Positions 50,673-59,140 of a DNA stretch of 64,000 nucleotides are shown here, one piece after another. The notes below the pieces were generated by a model. That model had not been told where the DNA came from, did no database searches, and worked only from the letters and a program-made list of their open reading frames with translations. The position numbers and the translations under genes were made by a program. This DNA comes from SIG440 sp045646865 (lineage in GTDB: Bacteria > Bacillota > Clostridia > Monoglobales > Monoglobaceae). Where the stretch lies: assembly GCA_045646865.1 (NCBI GenBank), contig JAZRLM010000002.1, positions 1 through 64,000 of the forward strand, in the 5' to 3' direction. Numbering within the stretch: position 1 is the stretch's first letter; every line of letters starts with the position of its first letter.

Positions 50673-52322
50673 ATGGAAATTAAAATGCCGATTACAGAAA
50701 TTTTACAAAAGAATGCGGATTTTTATCCCAATGATGTGAGTCTGGTTGAAATCAATCCCACTCACGAAAATCAGTCAAGACTGACTTGGCGCGAATACTC
50801 GCTTATCGAGGCAAACCCCAATGAAGCATACAGAAAGGAAATAACCTGGAGTGAGTTCAACAAGCGTGCAAACCGCTTTGCCAACTTCCTTTTGTCAAGG
50901 GGAATTAAAAAGGGTGACAAGGTTGCAATTCTGCTGATGAACTGTATTGAATGGTTGCCTATTTATTTTGGTGCGCTTAAGACGGGTGCGCTGGCTGTGC
51001 CCCTTAACTATCGTTACGCATCAGACGAAATAAAATACTGTCTTGAGCTTGCTGATGCTGATGTTCTTATTTTCGGCCCTGAATTTACAGGCCGTGTAGA
51101 ACAGATTTGCTCTAAGGTTAAAAAGGTAAAGATGTGGCTGTATCATGGCGAGGATTGCCCTACATTTGCCGAGAGCTATGACAACCTTACAACTTATGCA
51201 TCATCAAAGAATCCTCAGATTAAACTGACAGATGATGACGACGGTGCGATTTATTTTTCATCGGGAACAACCGGATTCCCTAAAGCTATTATACATAAAC
51301 ACAGAAGTCTGGTTCATGCTTGTATGACCGAGCAGAACCACCATTCCCAGACAAAGGATGATGTGTTCCTTTGCATACCGCCCCTTTATCACACAGGTGC
51401 AAAAATGCATTGGTTTGGTAGCTTTTTAGTAGGCGGTAAGGCAGTTATCCTTAAAGGTATAAAGCCTGAATGGATTTTGAAGGCAGTTTCAGAAGAAAAG
51501 TGTTCAATCGTGTGGCTTCTTGTTCCGTGGGCACAGGATATCCTTGATGCTATTGAACGCGGCGATATAAAGCTTGAAGATTATCAGCTTTCACAATGGA
51601 GACTTATGCACATTGGTGCACAGCCCGTTCCGCCCAGTCTGATTAAGCGCTGGAAGAGCTACTTCCCAAATCACGCATACGACACCAACTATGGCTTGTC
51701 AGAATCTATTGGTCCCGGATGTGTGCATCTTGGCATTGAAAACGAGCACAAGGTTGGTGCAATCGGCAAGGCAGGCTTTGGCTGGGAAGTTAAAATTGTT
51801 GACGAAAACGGAAAGACAGTTGAACGCGGCGAGGTTGGCGAGCTTGCAGTAAAAGGCCCCGGTGTAATGACAGCATATTACAAGGATGAAAAGGCTACCA
51901 ATGACGTTTTAAAGGACAGTTGGCTGTTTACAGGCGATATGGCAAGAGAAGACGAAGACGGATTTATCTTCCTTGTAGACCGCAAGAAGGATGTTATCAT
52001 TTCGGGCGGTGAAAATATTTATCCTGTACAGATTGAGGACTTCCTGAGAAAGAACGACAAAATCAGCGACGTTGCCGTTATAGGCCTTCCTGATAGTCGT
52101 CTTGGCGAGATTTCAGCAGCAATTATCCAGATTAAGGATGGAATGGAGGCAACAGAGGAGGAAATCAATGATTTCTGTCTTGACCTTCCAAGATATAAAA
52201 GACCCCATAAGGTTATCTTTGCGGATGTTCCAAGAAACCCAACAGGCAAGATTGAAAAGCCTAAACTCAGACAAATTTACTGCGGTGATAGTGTTGTTGC
52301 ACAGCAGAACGAAATAAAATAA
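50673..52322 (+). CDS. AMP-forming acid-CoA ligase (acyl/aryl-CoA synthetase)
   Basis: This 549-residue class I adenylate-forming enzyme activates a carboxylic acid with ATP and CoA. Motifs: IYFSSGTTGFPKAI (P-loop), YGLSESIGPGC, WLFTGDMA, DRKKDVIISGGENIYP, and NPTGKIEKPKL with the catalytic Lys. There is an N-terminal insert in which a TWREYSLIEANPNEA segment precedes the usual ITWSEFNKRANRFANFL start. It is next to iorAB, which acts on aryl-acetyl-CoA, suggesting phenyl-, hydroxyphenyl- or indole-acetate as the substrate (inference). GAAAGG precedes ATG 50673; ATG 50685 is an alternative. Confidence 0.88.
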   Translation: MEIKMPITEILQKNADFYPNDVSLVEINPTHENQSRLTWREYSLIEANPNEAYRKEITWSEFNKRANRFANFLLSRGIKKGDKVAILLMNCIEWLPIYFGALKTGALAVPLNYRYASDEIKYCLELADADVLIFGPEFTGRVEQICSKVKKVKMWLYHGEDCPTFAESYDNLTTYASSKNPQIKLTDDDDGAIYFSSGTTGFPKAIIHKHRSLVHACMTEQNHHSQTKDDVFLCIPPLYHTGAKMHWFGSFLVGGKAVILKGIKPEWILKAVSEEKCSIVWLLVPWAQDILDAIERGDIKLEDYQLSQWRLMHIGAQPVPPSLIKRWKSYFPNHAYDTNYGLSESIGPGCVHLGIENEHKVGAIGKAGFGWEVKIVDENGKTVERGEVGELAVKGPGVMTAYYKDEKATNDVLKDSWLFTGDMAREDEDGFIFLVDRKKDVIISGGENIYPVQIEDFLRKNDKISDVAVIGLPDSRLGEISAAIIQIKDGMEATEEEINDFCLDLPRYKRPHKVIFADVPRNPTGKIEKPKLRQIYCGDSVVAQQNEIK

Positions 52323-52345
52323 TTTGCGAAAGGAAACTACATAAA

Positions 52346-54082
52346 ATGAAAAAGTTATTGCTCGGTAATGCTGCGGTAGCCCGTGGTGCATATGAGGCAG
52401 GCGTAAATGTTGTTGCATCATATCCCGGAACACCCAGTACAGAAATAACCGAAGAAATTGTAAAATTTGAAGAAATCTATGCAGAGTGGTCACCCAACGA
52501 AAAGGTTGCAGGCGAAGTTGCAATCGGTGCGTCAATCGCAGGAGCAAGAGCAATGAGCTGTATGAAGCACGTTGGTCTTAACGTTATGGCTGACCCTGTA
52601 TTTACAGTAAGCTACACAGGTGTAAACGGCGGTCTGGTATTCTGCGTTGCAGACGACCCCGGAATGCATTCTTCACAGAACGAGCAGGATTCAAGACACT
52701 ACGCAAAGGCATCAAAGATAATGATGCTTGAACCTGCAGATTCATCAGAATGTAAGGAATTTACACGTCAGGCATTTGAACTTTCTGAAAAGTTTGACAC
52801 ACCCGTGTTTATCAGACTTTCAACAAGAGTTTCACATTCACAGAGCCTTGTTGAGCTTGGCGAAAGAGCAGATGTTCCCGTAAAGGCTTACGAAAAGAAT
52901 CCTGCAAAATACGTTATGATGCCGGGTAATGCTATCAAGCGTCATGTTGATGTTGAAAAAAGAATTGCAGACCTGATTGAATTTGCCGAAACAACAGAAC
53001 TCAACACAGTTGAGAAAAACGGTGCGAAAATCGGTGTTATTACAGCAGGTATTGCATACGAATATGCAAAGGAAGCCCTTGGTACATCAGCAGACTTTCT
53101 GAAGCTTGGTATGGTTTATCCTATGCCAAAGCAGAAGATTATAGACTTTGCAAAGAACTATGACAAGGTTTATGTTATTGAAGAACTAGACCCTATTATC
53201 GAAGACCATTGCAAGGCTCTGGGCGTTGATGTGTGCGGTAAGGAACTCTTTACACTTCTTGGCGAGTATACCCCTACAATGATAAAGAAAGCTGTTCTTG
53301 GTGCAGAAAACCCCAAAACTATCGTAGCAGAAGAGGCTATTCCCGTAAGACCGCCTGTAATGTGTGCAGGTTGTCCCCACAGAGGAACCTTTTATGTTCT
53401 TAAAAAACTTGGTCTTGTTGTGTCGGGTGATATTGGTTGTTACACACTTGGTGCAACACCTCCCCTTCAGTCTGTTGATACAACCATTTGTATGGGTGCG
53501 TCGGTTAGTGCGGCTCACGGTATGGCAAAGGCTCAGGGTGCTGAATTTAATAAGAAACTTGTTTCTGTTATCGGTGATTCAACCTTTATGCATTCAGGTA
53601 TAACAGGCCTTGTTGATATTGTATACAACAAGGGCAATAATACAGTTATCATTCTTGACAACTCAATAACAGGTATGACAGGTCATCAGGAAAACCCCAC
53701 AACCGGTAGAACAATTCGTGGCGAGGCAACCAAACAGGTTGATTTGATTGCACTGTGCAAGGCTGTTGGAATTGACAGAGTTGCAGTTGCAGACCCCTTT
53801 GACATTAAGAACTTTGAAGAGGTTGTTAAAACAGAGGTTAATGCAGACGAGCCATCTGTTATTATCGCACAAAGACCTTGTGCTCTTCTTAAATCAGTTA
53901 AGTATTCAGGAACATGCAAGATTACAGACAAGTGTAAAAACTGCAAGATGTGTATGAAACTGGGATGTCCGGCAATTACTTTGAAGGATGGCAAGGTTGT
54001 GATTGATGCAACTCAGTGTAATGGTTGCGGACTTTGTATAAATGTATGTCCATTTGGGGCAATTGAAAAGGAGGAAAAATAA
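52346..54082 (+). CDS. iorA: Indolepyruvate ferredoxin oxidoreductase, alpha subunit
   Basis: IorA carries the TPP and Fe-S parts of the enzyme that links arylpyruvates and CoA to aryl-acetyl-CoA, CO2 and reduced ferredoxin; it is reversible in methanogens. At 578 residues it holds the N-terminal pyruvate-ferredoxin domain (ASYPGTPSTEITEEI), the TPP C-terminal domain (SGDIGCYTLG, VIGDSTFMHSG, ITGMTGHQENPTTG) and a C-terminal 2[4Fe-4S] domain: CKNCKMCMKLGCP and CNGCGLCINVCP. It lies 23 bases after the ligase and 2 before iorB. Confidence 0.96.
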   Translation: MKKLLLGNAAVARGAYEAGVNVVASYPGTPSTEITEEIVKFEEIYAEWSPNEKVAGEVAIGASIAGARAMSCMKHVGLNVMADPVFTVSYTGVNGGLVFCVADDPGMHSSQNEQDSRHYAKASKIMMLEPADSSECKEFTRQAFELSEKFDTPVFIRLSTRVSHSQSLVELGERADVPVKAYEKNPAKYVMMPGNAIKRHVDVEKRIADLIEFAETTELNTVEKNGAKIGVITAGIAYEYAKEALGTSADFLKLGMVYPMPKQKIIDFAKNYDKVYVIEELDPIIEDHCKALGVDVCGKELFTLLGEYTPTMIKKAVLGAENPKTIVAEEAIPVRPPVMCAGCPHRGTFYVLKKLGLVVSGDIGCYTLGATPPLQSVDTTICMGASVSAAHGMAKAQGAEFNKKLVSVIGDSTFMHSGITGLVDIVYNKGNNTVIILDNSITGMTGHQENPTTGRTIRGEATKQVDLIALCKAVGIDRVAVADPFDIKNFEEVVKTEVNADEPSVIIAQRPCALLKSVKYSGTCKITDKCKNCKMCMKLGCPAITLKDGKVVIDATQCNGCGLCINVCPFGAIEKEEK

Positions 54083-54084
54083 CC

Positions 54085-54654
54085 ATGACTAAAAATATAA
54101 TGATTGTTGGTGTTGGCGGTCAGGGAACACTCCTTGCAAGCAGAATTTTAGGTAATACAGTTATAAATGAAGGTTATGACGTGAAAGTTTCCGAGGTTCA
54201 CGGTATGAGCCAGCGTGGCGGTAGCGTTGTAACATATGTAAAATACGGCGACAAGGTACATTCTCCCATTGTTGACCGAGGCGAAGCTGATGTAATACTG
54301 GCATTTGAACTCCTTGAGGCATACCGTGCGCTTCCTTATCTTAAGGAAGGCGGCAAAATTATCATCAATAATCAGCAGATTGACCCAATGCCGGTCATAA
54401 CAGGTGCGGCTGCTTATCCTGAGAATATTGCCGAAAAGATTTCTGCAGTTTGTGATACAACAGTTGTTGATGCATTGGCTCTTGCAAGGACTGCCGGTAA
54501 TATAAAGGCTGTTAACGTTGTTCTTATCGGCGTTATGGCAAAAACAACAGATATTCCTTATGAAAACTGGGTTGAAACCATAAAAACAACTGTCCCTGAA
54601 AAGTTCCTTGAGGTTAATCTTAAGGCTTTTGAACTGGGATATAACTTAAAATAA
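54085..54654 (+). CDS. iorB: Indolepyruvate ferredoxin oxidoreductase, beta subunit
   Basis: IorB (189 residues) is the gamma-type domain subunit that pairs with IorA. It begins IMIVGVGGQGTLLASRILG, continues KVSEVHGMSQRGGSVVTYV and ends with a conserved helical region. It follows iorA by two bases. Presence of both subunits with intact motifs indicates a working enzyme. Confidence 0.95.
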   Translation: MTKNIMIVGVGGQGTLLASRILGNTVINEGYDVKVSEVHGMSQRGGSVVTYVKYGDKVHSPIVDRGEADVILAFELLEAYRALPYLKEGGKIIINNQQIDPMPVITGAAAYPENIAEKISAVCDTTVVDALALARTAGNIKAVNVVLIGVMAKTTDIPYENWVETIKTTVPEKFLEVNLKAFELGYNLK

Positions 54655-54699
54655 TACAAAAGGGCGAATTTAAAGCAGTAGAAAATGACTAAAATAAAC

Positions 54700-54772
54700 A
54701 AACTCACCGTATTTTGCATACGGTGAGTTTCAGACTACTGACAGTGGCAATGCCACTGCCACTGTGTTTTTT
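54700..54772 (+). terminator. Two terminator hairpins after iorB
   Basis: AAACTCACCGTA with TACGGTGAGTTT (54700-54730), then ACAGTGGCA with TGCCACTGT (54741-54765) followed by GTTTTTT. Confidence 0.85.
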
Positions 54773-54815
54773 GCTACCTGTTAGTCGCCCGGGTTCAAAT
54801 CCTAAATAGAAACCA

Positions 54816-54843
54816 AAAAGACAAGCAAAAATGCTTGTCTTTT
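54816..54843 (-). terminator. Terminator of the tRNA-Ser pair
   Basis: AAAAGACAAGCA and TGCTTGTCTTTT form a 12-base stem; the minus strand then reads TTTTTGG. Confidence 0.75.
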
Positions 54844-54845
54844 GG

Positions 54846-54936
54846 TGGCGGAGAAGGAGGGATTTGAACCCTCGCGCCGCGTTAACGACCTACACCCTTA
54901 GCAGGGGCGCCTCTTCGGCCTCTTGAGTACTTCTCC
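54846..54936 (-). tRNA. tRNA-Ser (anticodon GCT)
   Basis: Read on the minus strand, acceptor GGAGAAG pairs with CTTCTCC, with an encoded CCA. The anticodon arm is CCCCTGCTAAGGGG-like with GCT, the variable arm is long, and the T-arm is GAGGGTTCAAATCCCTC. Class II serine tRNA. Confidence 0.97.
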
Positions 54937-54963
54937 GAATATATCTATATTTAGATAAAAAAA

Positions 54964-55050
54964 TGGCGGAGAGGCAGAGATTCGAACTCTGGGTGCTTTC
55001 GCATCACTAGTTTTCAAGACTAGCTCCTTAAACCACTCGGACACCTCTCC
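54964..55050 (-). tRNA. tRNA-Ser (anticodon TGA)
   Basis: On the minus strand acceptor GGAGAGG pairs with CCTCTCC, with an encoded CCA. The anticodon arm is CTAGTCTTGAAAACTAG with TGA, followed by a long variable arm (GATGCGAAAGCATC-like) and T-arm CAGAGTTCGAATCTCTG. It is transcribed first of the pair. Confidence 0.97.
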
Positions 55051-55083
55051 GTTTATTTAATCGCATCTTTACGCGACTTTGAT

Positions 55084-55112
55084 ATTATAGCACGGTTTTG
55101 TTAGTTTGTCAA
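55084..55112 (-). promoter_or_regulatory. Promoter of the tRNA-Ser pair
   Basis: On the minus strand TTGACA (55112-55107), 17-base spacer, TATAAT (55089-55084). Confidence 0.9.
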
Positions 55113-55179
55113 TAGTAAAATTGAAATATTTTCAAGAAAAAATTTTACAAACAATTCACAAAAGAAAGACAGATAATTC

Positions 55180-55208
55180 TTGACACAAAATAATTATTGT
55201 GGTATTCT
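55180..55208 (+). promoter_or_regulatory. Promoter of the SLH-protein gene
   Basis: TTGACA (55180-55185), 17-base spacer, TATTCT (55203-55208). Confidence 0.8.
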
Positions 55209-55280
55209 ATTGATAGTAAAAATTGAAGTGTATCTTTGTGCATAGATATGCTTAATATAACAAATTTAGGAGGAAGTTTT

Positions 55281-56954
55281 ATGAAAAAAAGTTTAATTGC
55301 CATGCTGCTTGTTATAGCTCTTGTTATGAGTTGCATTTGCAGCGTAAGTGCAGCAACAATGACAAAGGATGAATTTCTGGCCCTTTGTGCAGGCTTGCAG
55401 ACTGAAATTGAAGTTCCCGTTGATATTGCCGGAAAAAAAGATGAAGGTACATACGGAGATACAATTACTGCTCAGGTTGATGATTCGGCAGCGTTCAAGG
55501 CTACACTTGATATGACAAACGTTAAAGATGTTGTGCAGAGTGTTCTTGACGAAGCAGAACTTATTCTCAGCACTGAAGAATTTAACGATTTCAAGGACCT
55601 TGAAGTTACAGGTGAATTTGAAATTTCTGCAACATGGTCAGGTGTTGAAAACCCTGCAACTATAAATTCTGTACCTGAGATTGAAGCTTGTTTCATCGGT
55701 ATCGATGGATTTTTTGAAATCGAAGAGGCTAATGTAGTTGGCAACACTATACAAATTACTATGCAGGTTATTGCAGGAACAAAGGTAACAGCACTTGCTA
55801 CCCTTCTTAGTGAGATTACTCTTGAAATAGACGGTTTTACGGTTGTTGATGATGGTGAAATGAAAGCAACAATCGAGGGTACAACTCAGATTCTGAATCC
55901 TCTTTCAACTTCTTATGATGTTGAATATGTTTTTGTTGATTCTTCTAACAGTGCTGACACTTCAGTAATCAAGCCAGTTGTTATTGATGTTGATACAGGA
56001 AGACCCCAGAGTGGCGGTAGTACCACCATATCAACATTTAACACCTTGAAGTATGAAACAAACGGTGGTGCTACTATTGCTGATGAATCATATGTAAGCG
56101 GAAAAACTGTTCAGCTTACCAAGGTTCCCGAAAAGGAAGGATACACATTTGAAGGCTGGTATGCAGACGCAGCTCTCACACAGAAAATTACATCTGTTAA
56201 GATGGATGCTGACGTAACTGTATATGCTGCATGGAAAGCTATTGAAAGTGATGAACCTGTTATTGTACACCCTGTTCCAGAAATGCTTAATGGTGCAGAC
56301 CACTACGCATATTTGTCAGGATATCAGGATGGAACAATCAGACCTGACAGCAGTATCACACGTGCAGAGGTTGCTACAATCTTCTTCAGACTTCTTAAGG
56401 ATGAAGTAAGAGAACAGTATCTTACAACAGAAAACGTATTTACTGATGTAAACGAAGGTGACTGGTATAATACCGCTATATCAACAATGGCAAAGGCTGG
56501 TGTTGTAAACGGTCGCTATGCTGACACATTTGCTCCTGACGAATATATTACACGTGCTGAATTCACAACAATCTGTGCAAGATTTGATGATGCAAATGAA
56601 GCTGGAGCAAACAAGTTTACTGATGTAAGTGATCATTGGGCAGAAGACTATATTCTTGAAGCCGTTGCTTACAACTGGATTGATGGATATGAAGATTACA
56701 CATTCCGTCCTGAAGAAGATATTACTCGTGCAGAAACTGCAACTTTGATTAACAGAGTACTTAACCGTGTACCCGAAAATGCTGAGGCATTGCTTGATAC
56801 TATGAAGGTATGGCCTGACAATGCTGATACTGCTTGGTACTATGTAGCTGTTCAGGAAGCAACAAACAGCCATACTTATGAGCGTGTTAACGAGTTTAAC
56901 GAAAAGTGGCTTGAACTTACTGAAAACAGAGATTGGACAGTATACGAGAAATAA
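55281..56954 (+). CDS. Secreted SLH-domain protein with a Listeria-Bacteroides repeat
   Basis: The 557-residue protein has a signal peptide (LIAMLLVIALVMSCICSVSAA), an unrecognised N-terminal domain (about 25-240), one Flg_new/Listeria-Bacteroides repeat (about 255-320: YETNGGATIADES, EGYTFEGWYAD, VTVYAAW) and two to three SLH domains to the C-terminus (YLSGYQDGTIRPDSSITRAE; NGRYADTFAPDEYITRAE; IDGYEDYTFRPEEDITRAE). SLH domains bind secondary cell-wall polymers, so it is a surface protein. AGGAGGAAG precedes the ATG at 55281, which removes a spurious 15-residue extension. Confidence 0.92.
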   Translation: MKKSLIAMLLVIALVMSCICSVSAATMTKDEFLALCAGLQTEIEVPVDIAGKKDEGTYGDTITAQVDDSAAFKATLDMTNVKDVVQSVLDEAELILSTEEFNDFKDLEVTGEFEISATWSGVENPATINSVPEIEACFIGIDGFFEIEEANVVGNTIQITMQVIAGTKVTALATLLSEITLEIDGFTVVDDGEMKATIEGTTQILNPLSTSYDVEYVFVDSSNSADTSVIKPVVIDVDTGRPQSGGSTTISTFNTLKYETNGGATIADESYVSGKTVQLTKVPEKEGYTFEGWYADAALTQKITSVKMDADVTVYAAWKAIESDEPVIVHPVPEMLNGADHYAYLSGYQDGTIRPDSSITRAEVATIFFRLLKDEVREQYLTTENVFTDVNEGDWYNTAISTMAKAGVVNGRYADTFAPDEYITRAEFTTICARFDDANEAGANKFTDVSDHWAEDYILEAVAYNWIDGYEDYTFRPEEDITRAETATLINRVLNRVPENAEALLDTMKVWPDNADTAWYYVAVQEATNSHTYERVNEFNEKWLELTENRDWTVYEK

Positions 56955-56969
56955 TTCCTTGAACTATTT

Positions 56970-57000
56970 AAAGAGCCTCTCGGTTTGAGGGGCTCTTTTG
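56970..57000 (+). terminator. Terminator after the SLH-protein gene
   Basis: AAAGAGCC(T)CTC (56970-56981) pairs with GAG(G)GGCTCTTT (56987-56998), then T. Confidence 0.85.
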
Positions 57001-57074
57001 CATAAGCAAATTAGTATATTCTTAAAGGACACGAAGAAATTTACTGGAAAAATCTTAATATTAGTTTAATAACT

Positions 57075-57107
57075 AAAAAAGAGCTGTCAGCAAAACAGCT
57101 CTTTTTT
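57075..57107 (-). terminator. Terminator of the pyr operon
   Basis: A perfect stem AAAAAAGAGCTGT (57075-57087) with ACAGCTCTTTTTT (57095-57107); the T run ends the minus-strand pyr transcript. Confidence 0.9.
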
Positions 57108-57126
57108 GATGCCAAGATAACTAAAT

Positions 57127-57543
57127 TTATTCGCCTTGTGTTTCGCAGTATGCACAACGATATTCCTTAGTTTTGCTATCGGTAAGATGGAATATATTTG
57201 GCAACTCCTGCTCGGTTGTAGTTATGCAACGGGGGTTCTTGCAAAAAATAACATTTGTCAGTTTTTTGGGCAAAGTTATTTTTTTCTTTTCGACCAGTTG
57301 TTCGTTTTTTATAACATCAACCGTTGCATCAGGTGCAACATATCCCAGAATATCCATATCAAGTTCAATAAGTGAATCTATCTTAATAATGTCTTTTTTT
57401 CCCATTTTAGAGCTGTTTGCATTTTTTATAATAGCTACCGAACAATCAAGTGAATCAAGGTGGAGGAGGTTATAAATTTCCATTCCTTTGCCTGCTTCAA
57501 TGTGGTCAATTACATATCCGTTTTTAATTGAATCAATGTTCAT
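57127..57543 (-). CDS. pyrI: Aspartate carbamoyltransferase regulatory subunit
   Basis: PyrI (138 residues) is the zinc-binding regulatory chain that confers nucleotide control on PyrB. The N-terminal allosteric domain starts NIDSIKNGYVIDHIEAGKGM; the C-terminal zinc domain has Cys in KNPRCITTTEQ with FCKNP, and CAYC, giving the four-Cys set. It follows pyrB with a one-base overlap. Presence of PyrI implies the catalytic-regulatory holoenzyme form of ATCase. Confidence 0.95.
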   Translation of the reverse strand: MNIDSIKNGYVIDHIEAGKGMEIYNLLHLDSLDCSVAIIKNANSSKMGKKDIIKIDSLIELDMDILGYVAPDATVDVIKNEQLVEKKKITLPKKLTNVIFCKNPRCITTTEQELPNIFHLTDSKTKEYRCAYCETQGE

Positions 57544-58454
57544 TATTCTACCTCCAATAGCTTAAGGATTAAGGCCATTCTCATATATTTGCCGTTGAGC
57601 ACCTGCTTAAAATAACAAGCTCTGGGGTCGTCGTCAACCTTAACGCTGATTTCGTTTACACGGGGCAGGGGATGCATAATGCATAGGTCTGGTTTTGCCT
57701 CGGTAAGCTTTTCGGGAGTGAGAATATAGCTGTCTTTAAGACGAAGATAATCTTCTTCGTTGAAAAATCTTTCCTTCTGAACGCGAGTCATATAAAGAAT
57801 ATCAAGCTTGGGCATATATTCTGAAAGGTCTGTTGTCTGCACATATTCGCAACCCGATTCTGCAATGACTTTTTTTGCGTAGTCTGGCAGATTAAGTTCC
57901 TCGGGTGATATAAGAATGAATTTTATTCCTGTATAACGTGTCATAGCAGAGATGAGAGAATGTACTGTTCTGCCAAATTTAAGGTCACCGCAAAAACCAA
58001 TAACAAGATTGTCGAAACGACCTTTTTCTTTGTGTATTGTAAGAAGGTCGGCAAGGGTTTGTGTGGGATGGTTGTGGCCGCCGTCACCTGCGTTGATTAC
58101 GGGGATTGAGGCATTCATTGCGGCAACTAAAGGAGCGCCCTCTTTATGATGTCGCATTGCTATAATGTCCGCATAACAAGAGATAACTTTAGTGGTATCT
58201 GCAACACTTTCGCCTTTTGAGGCTGAACTTGATCCTGCATCTGCCATTGAAAGAACGTGACCGCCAAGTTCATACATAGCAGCTTCAAAACTGAGACGGG
58301 TTCTGGTAGAGGGCTCAAAGAACAGAGTAGCAAGTTTTTTTCTGTCGCACTTGTGAGCATACTTGTCGGGATTTGCAATAATATCCTCGGCAACTGCAAC
58401 AAGTTCATTAACCTCTTCTTTTGAAAGGTCTTTTATATCTATAATACTTCTCAT
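57543..58454 (-). CDS. pyrB: Aspartate carbamoyltransferase catalytic subunit
   Basis: PyrB condenses carbamoyl phosphate with aspartate. The carbamoyl-phosphate site FFEPSTRTRLSFEAA and the GDGGHNHPTQTLADLLTI and MHPLPRVNEIS segments are intact in 303 residues. It lies between pyrE and pyrI in the pyr operon. Confidence 0.97.
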   Translation of the reverse strand: MRSIIDIKDLSKEEVNELVAVAEDIIANPDKYAHKCDRKKLATLFFEPSTRTRLSFEAAMYELGGHVLSMADAGSSSASKGESVADTTKVISCYADIIAMRHHKEGAPLVAAMNASIPVINAGDGGHNHPTQTLADLLTIHKEKGRFDNLVIGFCGDLKFGRTVHSLISAMTRYTGIKFILISPEELNLPDYAKKVIAESGCEYVQTTDLSEYMPKLDILYMTRVQKERFFNEEDYLRLKDSYILTPEKLTEAKPDLCIMHPLPRVNEISVKVDDDPRACYFKQVLNGKYMRMALILKLLEVE

Positions 58455-58484
58455 AAAAGTCAGTCCTTTAATTATATTTTAAGA

Positions 58485-59117
58485 TTATGCATTTATCCAG
58501 CTTTCATCTGAGGGGTTGTTGCGGAAGGAAATAAGTCTCTGAATATCTTCGGGCTTGATGTAGCCTTCCTGTGCGGCAACTTCTGCAATAACGTCGAAGT
58601 TGGTAAGGCTGATATTCTTTACATCTGCTGCGGCAAGTCTGTCAAGACCCTTCTGCATACCATATGTGAAGATTGAAACTACACCAAGAACTTCGGCCCC
58701 AGCTTCACGAAGAATGTTTACAACTTCGATAACGCTGCCGCCTGTTGAGATAAGGTCTTCTACAACAACAACCTTCTGTCCTTTTTCAAGTCTGCCTTCA
58801 ATCTGATTCTGTCTGCCATGGTCTTTTGCTCCGCTGCGAACATAACCCATAGGAAGACCGAGGAGATGTGCGGTGATTGCCGCGTGTGCAATACCTGCTG
58901 TTGATGTTCCCATAAGAACTTCTGCTTCGGGGTAGTTATCCTTGATGAGTGTCGCAAGACCGTTTTCAACATCGCTGCGAACATCAATGTCGCTTAATGT
59001 GAGTCGGTTGTCGCAGTATACGGGGCTTTTGATTCCGCTTGCCCATGTAAAGGGTTCTTCGGGACGGAAGAATACGGCTTTAATCTTTAATAAATCTTTT
59101 GCAATTAGTTCTTTCAT
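58485..59117 (-). CDS. pyrE: Orotate phosphoribosyltransferase
   Basis: PyrE makes OMP from orotate and PRPP. The PRPP motif is VVVVEDLISTGGS; VLMGTSTAGIAHAAITAHLLG and SGAKDHGRQNQIEG are also present. The start at 59117 (MKELIAKDLLKIKAVFF) is preferred; a longer frame from 59165 adds a Cys/Arg-rich stretch inside the preceding gene. AAAGGAGTAA is upstream. Confidence 0.96.
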   Translation of the reverse strand: MKELIAKDLLKIKAVFFRPEEPFTWASGIKSPVYCDNRLTLSDIDVRSDVENGLATLIKDNYPEAEVLMGTSTAGIAHAAITAHLLGLPMGYVRSGAKDHGRQNQIEGRLEKGQKVVVVEDLISTGGSVIEVVNILREAGAEVLGVVSIFTYGMQKGLDRLAAADVKNISLTNFDVIAEVAAQEGYIKPEDIQRLISFRNNPSDESWINA

Positions 59118-59140
59118 TATCTTTACTCCTTTAAAAAATT

